In this document: positions 1-11,460 of the stretch, piece by piece
How the letters are laid out: each line of letters starts with the position of its first letter
Numbering within the stretch: position 1 is the first letter of the stretch
The notes under the pieces: model-generated
Told to the model about the DNA's origin: nothing
Databases searched by the model: none
Seen by the model: the letters and a program-made list of their open reading frames with translations, nothing else
Position numbers and translations under genes: made by a program
From: Acephala macrosclerotiorum
Lineage: Eukaryota; Ascomycota; Leotiomycetes; Helotiales; Mollisiaceae
DNA length: 14,517 nucleotides
Assembly (NCBI GenBank): GCA_014904845.1
Contig: MU119883.1
Location: forward strand, 1 to 14,517
Reading direction: 5' to 3'

Positions 1-126
1 AAAAATAATAATATATATATAAAATTCAAAAATTAATAAATTTCACGAGATTATAATTTTACGTTAATTATTTTTAATTGAATTTTTTTAAAATTATTTA
101 TTAATTTAATTATATATTTTAAAATT

Positions 127-148
127 AAAAAAAAAAAAAATTTTTTTT
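127..148. repeat. A14T8 homopolymer junction
   Basis: Fourteen consecutive A are followed directly by eight T. Rigid A/T tracts of this kind are known to disfavour nucleosomes and to bend DNA. No specific role is claimed. Similar A-runs of 13-15 occur at 4225-4238, 5884-5896, 10122-10135, 12439-12453 and 14448-14461. Confidence 0.8.
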
Positions 149-453
149 AAATTTTTATATAATTTTTTTATTAATTAAAATAAATAAATTTCTTTAAATT
201 AAAAATATATTAAAATATGTAATGATTATTATAAAAAATTAAATTATAATAAAATTTTTATATAATTTAATAATTTTTTTATAAATAATTTTTTTAAAAT
301 TTATAATATATTTTAAACTAGAAAATGTATTATTTTTATAATTTTTAAAAAATTGAAAAAAATTAAAAAAAAAAAATTTATTTATTTTATTTTTTAAAAA
401 TATTTTATTTTAAAAATTTTATTAATTTTATTTCTATTTTTATATTTTTAATA

Positions 454-481
454 CGATTAAAATTTTACGAACGCGTATACG
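454..481. other. Isolated CpG cluster
   Basis: Five CpGs fall within 28 bp, including ACGCGT at 471-476 followed by GTATAC, after about 380 bp with no CpG. No gene or known site is attached to it. The short string GTATACGATT recurs at about 4125-4134. Confidence 0.5.
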
Positions 482-2128
482 ATTTAATTATATTTAATTC
501 TATTTAAATACTTTTAAATTTATTATAAAAATAATTTTTAAAAAATTTAAATTTAAATAAAAAAAATTTTATTTTTTATTTTTTATTGAATTTATTAAAA
601 ATATTAAAATAATTTATTTTAAATATAATTTAAATAATTTCAATAAAAAAATTTTATTTTTAAACGTTAAAAATTTATTAAAACTTTAAATAATTATTAT
701 ATAAAAAATAAAAACTTTTATAATAAAAATAATATATTATATAATAATAAAATAAATAATATAAATTTAAATTTTATAGTTTTTATATATTTTTTAATTA
801 ATTAATTTATAAATAAAATTTAAACAAATTATTTTTTGAATTTTTAATTATATGAAATAATTATAATATATTAAAATTTTAATAAATTATCAATTATAAT
901 TAAATATAAAAAAATAAAAAAATAATTAAATTTATTTAAAAAAAAAAAATTCAATTTAAAATTTTTTTTTTTAATAAAATTTATAAAAAAATTTAATTAT
1001 TTTATTAATATTTTTTATTCAAATTTAATATTTTTATATTTAAAAATTATATATTCGAATTATTTTTAATTTATATTTTTATTTTAAAATCGAATATATA
1101 TATATATTTTTTAAATTACATTTGTATTATTAAAAATATTTATTATATTAAACGAGTTTATAATATCAAAAAAAAATTATATAATTATTTTTATTAATTT
1201 AAAAAAAAAAAATCTTAAAAATTTAATAAATTTTCGAATATTTTGATTTTATTAATTATATTTTTAATTTTTTTATAATTTTAAATGAATTTATTTTATT
1301 TTGAAAAAAATTAATTATTTTTCGAAATAATAAATCGTTAATATTATTAATAATATATATTTCGATTATATTTTTAAAAAAAATAAAAATAAAAAAATTA
1401 AATTTTTATTTATTTTTTTAATTAAATTTTTACGTTTTATTTCTCGATAAATTAATAATACTTTTTTTTTAATTTAAAAATTATTTGATTATATTATATT
1501 AATTGTTTATAAATCGAATTAAAATTTAAAAAATATATTAAAAAATAATTTAAAAACAAATTCTAAAAATTAATATTTTTTTAATTATTTTTTAATTTTA
1601 CGAATTTTAATTTTCGAATATAATTAAAATATTAATTTGTTTTCAATTTTTAAATAAAAATATTTTAATTATCGTAAAATATAAAAAATTGTTTTTAAAT
1701 ATTTTTATATTTAATTTTATTATAAATATAATTTAAATTAATTTTAATTTTAATATTAAAAATATTTATAATTTAAAAAAACAATGTAATAATTTGAAAT
1801 TTAATATTAAAATTTAAAAGCGTTATTATAATTAACTCGAGATTATAAAAATTATTATAAATTAAAAATCGAGTATTTTTAAATTAAATTATATAATAAA
1901 ATAAAATTTAAATTTAAATTTTTTAATATTATTATTTATTTTCTCGATTTTAAATATTATTATTATTCGATTATTAAATTTAATTTATTTAAAATATTAA
2001 AATATAATTTTTTTAATATATAAATGTTTTAAAAATAATATTTTTACTTTTAAAGTTTTTAAAAAATATTATTATATATTTAGAAATTTTTTATTTTTTT
2101 AATTAATAATATTTTTAATAAAATTTTC

Positions 2129-2153
2129 TATTTATTTATTTATTTATTTATTT
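2129..2153. repeat. (TTTA)n microsatellite
   Basis: About six uninterrupted copies of the tetranucleotide TTTA sit in a T-rich stretch. This is a simple sequence repeat and probably polymorphic in length. Confidence 0.8.
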
Positions 2154-3026
2154 TTTATATATTAATATATAATTTAAATTTTTAATTTATTATTTAAATT
2201 TATATAGTTTTATTAATTATACTCGATAAATAATTATTATTCTAAATTTATTACGTTTTTAATTTTAAAATAAATATATTAAATTTAAATTCAAAAATTT
2301 AATTATTATTTTTTATTAAAAAAATTTATATTATATTATTTTATTATATATTAAAATAATTAAAAGTATTTTTATATTTATAAATATTTAAATTTCGATC
2401 GAAAAAAAATAAAATTTCGATTAAATTATTAAAAATAATTAATATATGTATTAAAAACTTTATATTTATAATTTTAAAAATATTCAATTAATTAAAAAAA
2501 TATATATATATATTATTTTTATTGAATTTAAAATAAATAATTTTAATTTATTTCAAATTTTTAAAAAGTTTTTAATATTTCAATCGGAAATAAAAAATTA
2601 AAATAATAAAATTAAAATTATATAATAGTAATATTTAAAAAATATTAAACGTTTAAACGTATATATAAAATTGTATTATAATCAAATATTAATAAAATAC
2701 GATTTTTTAATTTGTATAATATATTAATTAAAAAAAAAAATTTTTTAATAATTTTTTATTTTTATTTTTTAAAAGTCTCGTTTAATTTTTAAAATAATTT
2801 TATTTTATTAATTTTATTGTTTTATTTTTTATAATTGAAATATAATTTTTATTATTTTTATTATTTTATTATATTTAAATTTACAATAAAATTATATAAT
2901 TATATTTCAAATATTAAATATTTTAATATTTTATATTTTATTTGAAATTTCTAAGAATTTTATTTGAAATTTTTATTTATATTATTTTTCGATTTGAAAT
3001 TATATTTAATATTATTTTAAATTTTT

Positions 3027-3070
3027 AATAATTTTACAATAATTTTATAATAATTTTACAATATTATTAC
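3027..3070. repeat. 11-bp tandem repeat, four units
   Basis: Units of AATAATTTTAC lie head to tail at 3027, 3038, 3049 and 3060. The first and third are identical, the second differs at its last base, and the fourth differs at two positions. The 11-bp period is close to one helical turn. Confidence 0.75.
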
Positions 3071-3642
3071 TTATTAATTTTGTATTAATCATAACAATTT
3101 TATATTGCTTTTTGAATCAATTTTAAATTTTTATAAATATTATAAAACGATTTTAACGTATTAATTAAATTTTTAAAAAAAGTTATATATAATACAAATT
3201 ATATAAATATCGAAAAAAACTTTATTTTTTCGAGAAAATATTTAATAAATTGTTCGAGTTTTTATTAATAATAATTTTTAATATATTATTAAAAAAAAGA
3301 AAAATAATATATTTTTTATTTTAAAATTGATTTCTAAAGAATATTTTTTTTTCAATAGTATTTTATTTCGATTTAAATAAAAAAACTTTTAAAATCGTTT
3401 TATTAAAAAATAAAACAAAATGTTTTTAATAATAATTAAAAACTATTTTCGTTTTATTATTATAAATTGTATGCTTTGAAAATACGTTAATAAAATATTG
3501 AAATTATTTAATATTTTTTTCGAGATAAATTTTAAATTCGAAATACTATTTCGTACTATTTATAAATATTATAACACTCGAAATATTTTTAAATAAACTA
3601 GAAAATAATTAATTCAAATTAAAAAATTAATTTTTTATAATA

Positions 3643-3749
3643 AATATATTTAATTTTACTATTTTTTTATTTTATTATTATTATTAAAATTGTATTTAAT
3701 TTTATTATTTTTTCATTTTTTTATTATTATTAAAATTGTATTTACTTTT
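3643..3749. repeat. 46-bp tandem repeat, about 2.3 copies
   Basis: A 24-base block at 3675-3698 is repeated exactly at 3721-3744, 46 bp apart. The 14 bases upstream of each copy (3661-3674 and 3707-3720) match at 12 positions. Similarity continues left into 3643-3660 and fades to the right after about 3749. This is a minisatellite-like local duplication. The copies include C and G outside CpG (TGTATTTA), so they are not only A/T slippage. Confidence 0.75.
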
Positions 3750-3935
3750 GCGTTTTTATTAAAAACGAAATTTTAATAATTTAAAATCGAGAAATTGTTT
3801 TTTTTTAATAATTTAATAGTATTATTTTTTATTTATAAAATTATAAAAATATAAAACAATTAAATGATAATTATTTTCTATTTAAAATATTTATTTTAAC
3901 GATTTTTTTTTATAATTATAAATATATTAAAATCG

Positions 3936-3968
3936 AAATATAAATCAAATATAAATTAAATATAAATA
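3936..3968. repeat. 11-bp tandem repeat, three units
   Basis: AAATATAAATN is repeated three times in exact register at 3936, 3947 and 3958, with only the last base varying (C, T, A). This is a second array with the 11-bp period within 1 kb of the one at 3027. Confidence 0.75.
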
Positions 3969-3970
3969 TA

Positions 3971-5605
3971 AAATTTAAATTATATATTTATAAACTTTTT
4001 CTATTATATAAAATTATTAGTAAAAAATAGTTTCGAATTTGAAATTATTTATATAAAGTATTTATTAATATTTATTAATATTAATTAAATTTTAATATAT
4101 GAATTAATCTTTTAATTAATAATTGTATACGATTATTAAATATTTTTATATGTATTAAATTACGATTTTAAAATTGAAAATCGACGTTTAATTTTTTATA
4201 AATAATAAAACTATTAATAATATTAAAAAAAAAAAAAATTAAAACTAGAAAAATTGATTTCTTAATAATCTTTTTAAATATTGATTTAAATATAATATTA
4301 TTATATTACAATAGTTTTATTTTATAGTTTTACGATTTTTTACGAAAAATTATAATATTAAAAATATATTTTATTGGAAAAAAAATATTTTTCAAAATCA
4401 AATTTAAATTATTTTTTTTTATTTTTATTATAATATTTTAAAAATAATTATTTTTATTATTTAAAAAAATATTATATTATTTTTTATATATTAATTTAAA
4501 GTTTTTTTTTTATATATTTTTATTATTAAAAAAAAGTTTAAAATAATTGAAAATAATTATTCGAATTTAAATTAATTTTAAATAAATTAATTTTTAATAT
4601 TAAAAAAGTTTAAAAATTGTAAATAATTTATTTTCAATTATTAATTATATTTTATTAAATAAATAATATTAATAATTATTATCGTAATACGTTAAAACGT
4701 TAAATTGTATTTTCTTGAAAAATTTTTATCGAATTTAATATATTCGATATTATTTAATTAAATCGATTAAATAATATTTTTTTGTATAAATATATAAATA
4801 TTTAATTAATCGAAAAACGTTTATTTAAAATGATTATATTAATTATAATTATTAAAAAAAGAAATTGTATTTTGAATTTACTATTTATTAAATTAAATTT
4901 AATATAATTAATTATAATTTTTCTATTTTTTAATTCTCGTAGAATTTATATTATTTAATACGAAAACGTAAAAATTAATTATATTTAAATAAATTAAAAA
5001 TTTCAATTTTTATAAAATAATAAAAATAATTATTTTATATAATTAGTATTTTAAATTTTAATAAAATTAAAAATTTAATTTTTTTTTTTTTTCGATATTT
5101 ATAATTATTACAATATTATTAATTATTTTATAATATTATAAAATTAGTATATTTTATAAATAATATTAGTATATTATACATATTAATTGAATTAATAATT
5201 GTAATTTAAAATATTAAATAATATTAATTTTGAAAAATATAAAATTTATAAAAAAATAAAAAAGTATTTTTATAGTATTTATTTAAAAATTGAAATTGTT
5301 CTCGAAAAATGAAATCGTTTTCGAGATTTCGAAATTAAAATTTCAATAATAAAATTATTAAAATTATTAGAATAATTATTATAATTTTAATATCGTAAAA
5401 TTTTATTATATACAAATATTAAAATAATAATTTTTAAAACGCTATATTTAATAAATAAATCGATATAAATTTCAATATTAATTTTTTTATATTTATTTAA
5501 TTAATTTTTTAATTATAAACGATAATAAAAATAAAAATAATTTTATAATTTATTAATTTTATTATTGAAATTAAAATTTTATAAAAATCGATTTTTTATT
5601 ATTAT
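3971..5605. other. AT-rich desert
   Basis: No gene, RNA gene or mobile element is seen. The block contains a two-copy 10-bp duplication (TTTATTAATA at 4061 and 4071), an A14 run (4225-4238), a third copy of AAACTAGAAAA (4242-4252) and the hairpin at 5300-5326. Confidence 0.65.
5300..5326. repeat. CpG-containing hairpin
   Basis: The 9-base arm TCTCGAAAA (5300-5308) has its exact reverse complement TTTTCGAGA at 5318-5326, with a 9-nt loop between them. Flanking GAAA (5292-5295) and TTTC (5327-5330) could extend the stem with a bulge. The arms include C and G outside CpG, which are scarce here, so chance is less likely than for pure A/T palindromes. No downstream T-run or neighbouring gene makes it a terminator. 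Confidence 0.5.
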
Positions 5606-6247
5606 TTGAAATCGCGAATTATTTATTATATTTTATATTATAATTTTTTTTATAATATTACAATTAATTTAAAAAAAATATTTTTTATAAATAATTTACA
5701 ATTATTTAATTATTTTATTTTTATTTTTATTTTATTTTTTATTAAAAATATTTATTTTATATATTATTATTGTAAACAATTTATAATTTATTTAAATATT
5801 CGAAATTTAAAAAAATTTATTCGAATTAGTATAATCAAAAAACGATAATAAAAAGTATTTATTATAAAATGTAAAATAAAACGAAAAAAAAAAAAATATA
5901 CTCGTCGATAATAAATTCAATATAATAAAAAAACTAAATCAAAAAAATCGAAAAATTATTAAAAGTACGAATAATTAAAAAAAGAATTAAATAATTCGAT
6001 TTAATATTAAAATTTATTTTATTTTCAATAAATGAAATAAATATAATTTTTTAAAAATAAAAATATTATAAATATTTTTATTATTTTTCGAATTTGTTTT
6101 TTATATTAAATAATATATAATATTTATTTTTAAAAATTTTTTAATTAAATTAAATAAATTTAATTATTAAAAATAAAAATAAAAATTAAATAAATTGATT
6201 TTATTATCAATATTAAATTAAATTTTAATTTTTAAATATATATTTTT

Positions 6248-6302
6248 TTTTATTATTTGAAAAAATTAAAAATGAAATTTTATTATTTGAAAAAATTAAA
6301 AA
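6248..6302. repeat. 30-bp tandem duplication
   Basis: A 25-base block at 6248-6272 recurs exactly at 6278-6302, a period of 30 bp. It contains TTTGAAAAAATTAAAAA. This is a local tandem duplication with two copies. Confidence 0.8.
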
Positions 6303-6659
6303 AATTTTAATAAAAAATTATTCGATTAAAAAAAATTTATATTAAGAATTTAATTAATAATTTACGTAAAAACAATAAAATAATTTAATAATTACAAATT
6401 AAAAACGTAATTAAAAAACGAAAAATTATTAATTTTATATTATTAAATAAATAATTAATATTTTTTTAAAAAAATAAAAAAATATTATAAAATAAAAAAA
6501 TAATTTGATTTAAACGAATTAGATTTTAAATAATCGAAAATAAATAATAATAAAATAATTGATTTTATATAATTAATAAAATAATTTTTTATTATTAATC
6601 GTTTTTTTTTACGAATTAAATCGAATAAAAATATTAAAATTAATAAATAAAATAAAATA

Positions 6660-6683
6660 ACGAATTTTAATACGAATTTTAAT
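6660..6683. repeat. 12-bp tandem duplication
   Basis: ACGAATTTTAAT occurs twice head to tail (6660-6671, 6672-6683). The second copy forms most of the left arm of the inverted repeat at 6669-6713. Confidence 0.8.
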
Positions 6684-6713
6684 ATCGAAAAAAAAATTAT
6701 TAAAATTCGTATT
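6669..6713. repeat. 16-bp perfect inverted repeat
   Basis: The left arm AATACGAATTTTAATA (6669-6684) has its exact reverse complement TATTAAAATTCGTATT at 6698-6713, around a 13-nt A-rich loop. Each arm contains a CpG. As DNA it could extrude a cruciform, and as RNA it would fold into a hairpin. There is no evidence that it is transcribed. Confidence 0.6.
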
Positions 6714-7183
6714 CGTATTTATTTTTTAAAATAAATTTATTTTAAAAAATATATTCAATTTTTTAATTGAAATTATTTAAATAATATAATCGTTTAATTT
6801 TAAAATTTTATATAAAAAAAAATTAATATTTAATTAAAATTTTTTAAATAATTTTATTACGATTTTTTTAATTTTTATTAAAATTATAATAATAAATAAT
6901 AAAATTAAAAAATTTAATATAATTATAATTAAATATTTTATTATATTATATTTCGAATAATAATATATTAATTATAATATAATATAATCGAAAATAAAAA
7001 TAATATATATATTTAATCGTTTTTAATTAAAAATTAAAATCGAAATAAATTTTTTTTAAATTTTTTTTTAAATAATTTAATTAAATCGTTTAAATAAATA
7101 ATTTATTTTTAATAAATATTATTTGATAAATTTTTAATCGAATTTTTTTTTTTTAAATTTATAAAATTTATTAATTACGTATT

Positions 7184-7252
7184 TTTTATTATTATTATTT
7201 TATAATTATTTAATTTTATTATTATTATTTTATAATTATTTAATTTTATTAT
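7184..7252. repeat. 30-bp tandem duplication, perfect
   Basis: 7191-7220 and 7221-7250 are identical 30-base units built of ATT triplets followed by TTATAATTATTTAATTTTATT. Partial similarity extends a few bases to each side. The period equals that of the repeat at 6248-6302, but the unit sequence differs. Confidence 0.85.
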
Positions 7253-9228
7253 ATATAAAAATAATAAAAAATCGATTATTATTAAATTTTTTAATAAAAA
7301 TTAATTTTATCGAATATTTTTTTAATTTAATAAAATAATTATATAATTTTTATTTGCTTTTTTATATAATATATATATTATAAATATATAATTGATTTTT
7401 AAATTTTATTATAAAATCGATCGAAAATTTATTAAATTTTTAAACGTTAAAATAATTTATATAATTATATTAAATAAATTTATTTTAAACAATTATATAA
7501 ATTTCAAATAATTTAAATAAATGAAAATTTTATTTAATCGAAATTTTAATTATTAAAATAACGATTATTATAAAACGATACGAAAAAAATTATTTAATTC
7601 GATTAAAAAATTAAAAATTATTTCGTATAATAATATTAATTTTATATTTATTAATTATTTATAAATTGAATTTTCGTAAAATTATAAACGAAATTTTTTA
7701 TTTTTAAAAAATTGAAAAATCCATATAAAATTATATAATTTTATAAATAAATATTATTTGATATTAATAAAAATAAATATTATTAATTTATTATTCGAAT
7801 TTAAAATCGAAATTAAAACGTTTTTAATTTCTTTAAATTTAATTTAATTTTTTATATTTTTATATAATTTGAAATTATTAAATCGAAAATTAATAAATTA
7901 AAATCGATTTATAATAATATAATTAATATAATCAATATTAAGAATTTAATTGTTTTTAAAATTTTTTATAAAAATCCAAAAAATTATATTAAATTAAAAA
8001 AAAATAAAATAAAAAAAAATCGAATATAAAAATCGATTTATTATTTATAATTAAAAATTGAAAATTAAAAATTATACTCGTAATTATATTATTAAATTAT
8101 ATAAAAAAAAAATATATAATATAAATACGATTAAAAGTTTTATTTTTTTAAAAAGAAAATTTATTTTATTCGATTTTCGTTTACTACAATTTTTTTTTTT
8201 TAATATTAAAATTTTTTTTAAAATAAAAATTTAAACGTTTAATAAATAATTATTTATTATAAAAACGATTTTAATATCAATAATAAACGAATTTTATTAT
8301 TATTTTTTATTAATTATTTTTTAAATTATCGTATTTTATTTAATTATAAAAATTTTAAACGTTTAAATAAAATTTTTATATATAAATTCAAATTTTTAAA
8401 AAAAATCATAAAATTAATTAAACGAATATACAAATTAATATTTTATAAAAAGTTTTTAATTTATTATTAATTTAAAAAAATTAATAATATTTTTATATTT
8501 AATTAAAATAAAAATATAAAAACGTATAATAAAATCAATTAATTTTTTTATTTTAATAAATCGTTTTAAATAAAAAATATTTATTATATTTTTTTTTATA
8601 AACGAGTTTTTTTATATTAATTATATTATTTTTAAATTTAAATTTTATAATGAAATATAATTTAAATAATTATTATGTAATAAAATTAAAATTATTTATA
8701 ATAAAAAATTCGTCGATTTTATAATAAAAATCGAATTAATTTTTTTTATTTTTGAAAATTAAAATAAAAATAAATTTTTTTTTATAAATATTTTAATTTT
8801 TTAATTATTATTTAAAATCAAATATAATAATATATATTATATATATTAATAAATAAAATTTTAATTTAAAAAATAAAATATAATATTAAATTTTTTTTAA
8901 AAATTTTATTATAAATACGAAATAAAAACATTATTAAAATTTTTTTAATAATTTGAAAACAAATTTGAAATCGATTTACAATTAATTAAATTCGTTTTTT
9001 ATTAATAATAATAAATTTTATAAAAAAGAAATTTAAAAATAAAAAAATTCGATTAATAAATAAATAAAAATTACAAATAACTAGTTTAATATTAAATTAT
9101 AAATTTTATTAATAATATTAATAAAATTATAAATTAAAATTTTATTAAATAAAATAGTATTAAAATTACAATTATTTAAATTAAATTTTTTTTTTATAAA
9201 AAATATAATTAAAGAATATCAAACGTAA

Positions 9229-9290
9229 TCTTTTATTAATTTTATTTTTATTTTTATTTTTTTTATTTTTATTTAATTTATTTAATTCGT
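9229..9290. repeat. T-rich strand-asymmetric tract
   Basis: The plus strand is almost entirely T in runs of 3-8 separated by single A or AA, ending in two TTTAATTCG units (9281-9299). This looks like degenerate (TTTTTA)n microsatellite material. Confidence 0.6.
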
Positions 9291-10090
9291 TTAATTCGTT
9301 CGAATTTTTAATATTTTTTTAAATTTAAATTAAAATTCGTTTATAATTGTTTTTAACGTTTTATATTATACGTAAAAAATATATATTTAATTATTATAAT
9401 AATATTTGTAAAAATTTTTTAATTAATATAATCGAATATTATTATTAAAAATTAAAAAAAAATTTCAATTAATAAAAAAATTTAATAAAAAATAAATAAA
9501 AAATTTTTTTTATTTGAAATTTAAATAATAATATTTTTTTAATAAAAAATTTTTTAAAATAAAAATAATATTTTTTTAATTTAAAATTCGATTAAATTAT
9601 TTAATTAATAAAAAAATTTCTTTTATAAATAAAATTAAAATAATTTTAATCGAAACGTATTTACGATTTATTTTAAATTTAAAAAAAAAAAATTTATTTG
9701 AAAATCGAAAAAATTTATATTCGTAATATAAAAAAATTATTTAAATTATTTTAAAATATTAAAAACAATATAAAATTGAAATTTAAAATAAATAAAAAAA
9801 AAACTATAAATAGAATTATAATAAAAAAATATATACTTCTAATTATTTTAAAAAATAATTTTCGAATATTTAAAATAATTTAAATTATTAAAATTTTTTA
9901 AAAATTTTTAAATTTAATTAATTTAAATTTTATATAAAATTAATTAAAAAAATGAATTAAAATAATTAAAAATTCGATAAATTAAAATAAATTTCTTTTA
10001 AATAAATAATTTTCAAATAAATAAATAATTTTATATAAAATTCGAATTTATAATTGATTAAAAAATTAAAAAATAAATATTTATTATTAA

Positions 10091-10122
10091 TATATATAAA
10101 AAACAAAGTTTTTTTATATATA
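10091..10122. repeat. A/T hairpin with CAAAGT loop
   Basis: TATATATAAAAAA (10091-10103) and TTTTTTATATATA (10110-10122) are exact reverse complements around the loop CAAAGT. Several stems of this length made only of A and T are expected by chance in this composition, so the structure is visible but its significance is weak. Confidence 0.4.
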
Positions 10123-10980
10123 AAAAAAAAAAAAATTTATTTTAATATTATTAAATTTTTTTTATTTTCTATAATTAAATTTTTTTAATTTAATTGAAAA
10201 AAATTTCGAAAACGAATATTATATATTATTTAATATAAAAAACGAATTCGAAAAATAATAAAAATATGTATAATATTTTTATTTTCAAAAAATTATATTT
10301 ATTTTATTTATCGAAAATAAAATAAATTTTAATATTAAATTAAATCGTTCGATTAATTTTTTTAATTATTTATATTTTTAATAATTTTTTAATTTTTTCG
10401 ATTTAATTTTTTTTTTTTTCGTTTTATTTCGTATTTTACGATAAATATTTTTTATTATTATTTTTTAATTATACGAATTCGAATAAAATTTTCAAATTTC
10501 GAATATTTAAATAATTTATAAATAATTTATAATAAAAATAATAAAAAATAAAAAATATAAAAAAAATATATATATATTTTTAATAAAAAATATAATGTAA
10601 ATAAAAATAAAATATTTGAACGATTATAAATTATTTACGAGAAAATAAATATTTCGAATTAAATATAACGTTATAAAACTTTTATTTTAATAATAAAATT
10701 AATAAACTATAAAAATATTTTTATTTTTATTATTATTTATAATTAAAAAATTCATTAAATAAATATAAAAATAATATTTTTTTATAAAAAAATATTATTA
10801 TTATTATTTATATCGACGATTTTTATTATTATTAATAATTTATAAAAAAATATTAATATGATTAAAAAATCGTTTAATTTTTATTTTTATATATTTAATT
10901 TGAATTTATATTTTTTTTTTTAAATATAAAAATTATTTAAAATCGTTTTTATTATTTTTTTCGTTTTTAATAAATAATTT

Positions 10981-11460
10981 TTTTTTAAATTTTTTTTAAA
11001 AATAATAATATATCGATTTATTCGATTATTAATACTTCGATAAAATTAACGATTTAATTAATTTTAATCGAAAAAAACTATTAAATATTATTATTTTTTT
11101 CGATAAATATATTAATTTATTATCGATTTTTTTATATACGTTATATTTAATACGCGATTCGATTTTATTTATATCGTTTTAATCGTTAATCGATTTATTT
11201 CGAATTCGATCGAAATATATATAAAAATAATAAAAAAAATATTTCGATAAATTTAAAACATATTTAATATAAATTTAATTTTTCGAAAATCGATTTAATT
11301 ATTTGAAAATTATATTAATTTTAATTAAATTAATAATCGTAATATTAAACGATCGATATTCGATTATATATTTAATATAAAATCGATAATTATTTATTAA
11401 TTCGTAAAACGTTAATTTACGATTTTATTTTTATTATATAAAATCGAATATATTAAATAA
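10981..11460. other. CpG-dense TCGA-rich patch
   Basis: By direct count these 480 bp contain 29 CpGs and only 4 C or G bases outside a CpG. Eighteen of the CpGs lie in TCGA. The core, 11101-11220, has 12 CpGs in 120 bp. No open frame spans it. It could be the extreme outcome of a mutational bias that spares CpG, or a selected cluster of TCGA sites. It is not a GC-rich CpG island in the vertebrate sense. Confidence 0.6.

Larger units (their letters stand above)
1..2880. other. AT-rich desert, left part
   Basis: No gene is seen here. Both strands are closed by stop codons every few tens of bases, and the sequence is mostly A/T tracts. CpG is very sparse at the start: only two occur before position 450. 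Visible structure is limited to an A14T8 tract junction (127-148), a CpG cluster (454-481), a TTTA microsatellite (about 2129-2153) and short CpG-centred palindromes such as TTTCGATCGAAA (2393-2404) and ACGTTTAAACGT (2649-2660). I infer nuclear intergenic or intronic DNA. Isolated functional elements too short to recognise cannot be excluded. Confidence 0.7.
2881..3970. other. Compositionally mixed repeat-bearing block
   Basis: No gene is seen. This block keeps more C and G outside CpG than the window interior: in 3421-3600 I count 6 CpGs and 13 C/G bases outside CpG. It carries three short tandem repeats (3027-3070, 3643-3749, 3936-3968), annotated separately. It may be a younger or less mutated piece of sequence, or a decayed functional element. 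No reading frame longer than a few tens of codons is apparent. Confidence 0.45.
5881..10980. other. AT-rich desert, interior
   Basis: No gene is seen on either strand over 5 kb. In many lines nearly all C and G are in CpG (for example 6601-6720). Visible structure: 30-bp duplications (6248-6302, 7184-7252), a 12-mer duplication with a long inverted repeat (6660-6713), a T-rich tract (9229-9290), an A14 run (10122-10135) and an A/T hairpin (10091-10122). I see no transposase-like frame and no long terminal repeats. Confidence 0.65.

Noticed and set aside
3250..3262. GTTCGAG word resembling a tRNA T-loop
   Set aside because: No flanking G/C stem, no acceptor stem and no anticodon arm could be found. 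C/G content is too low for a tRNA.
5606..5848. An 80-codon open stretch on the plus strand
   Set aside because: It begins at TTG and has no internal ATG. Its product is almost only I, F, Y, N, L and K, as expected from random AT-rich codons. It has no domain, no ribosome binding or start context, and no codon-phase signal. I read it as a chance open frame.
8240..8259. 20-bp perfect palindrome of A and T
   Set aside because: With nearly equal A and T and almost no C/G, roughly ten or more perfect 20-bp palindromes are expected by chance in a window this size.
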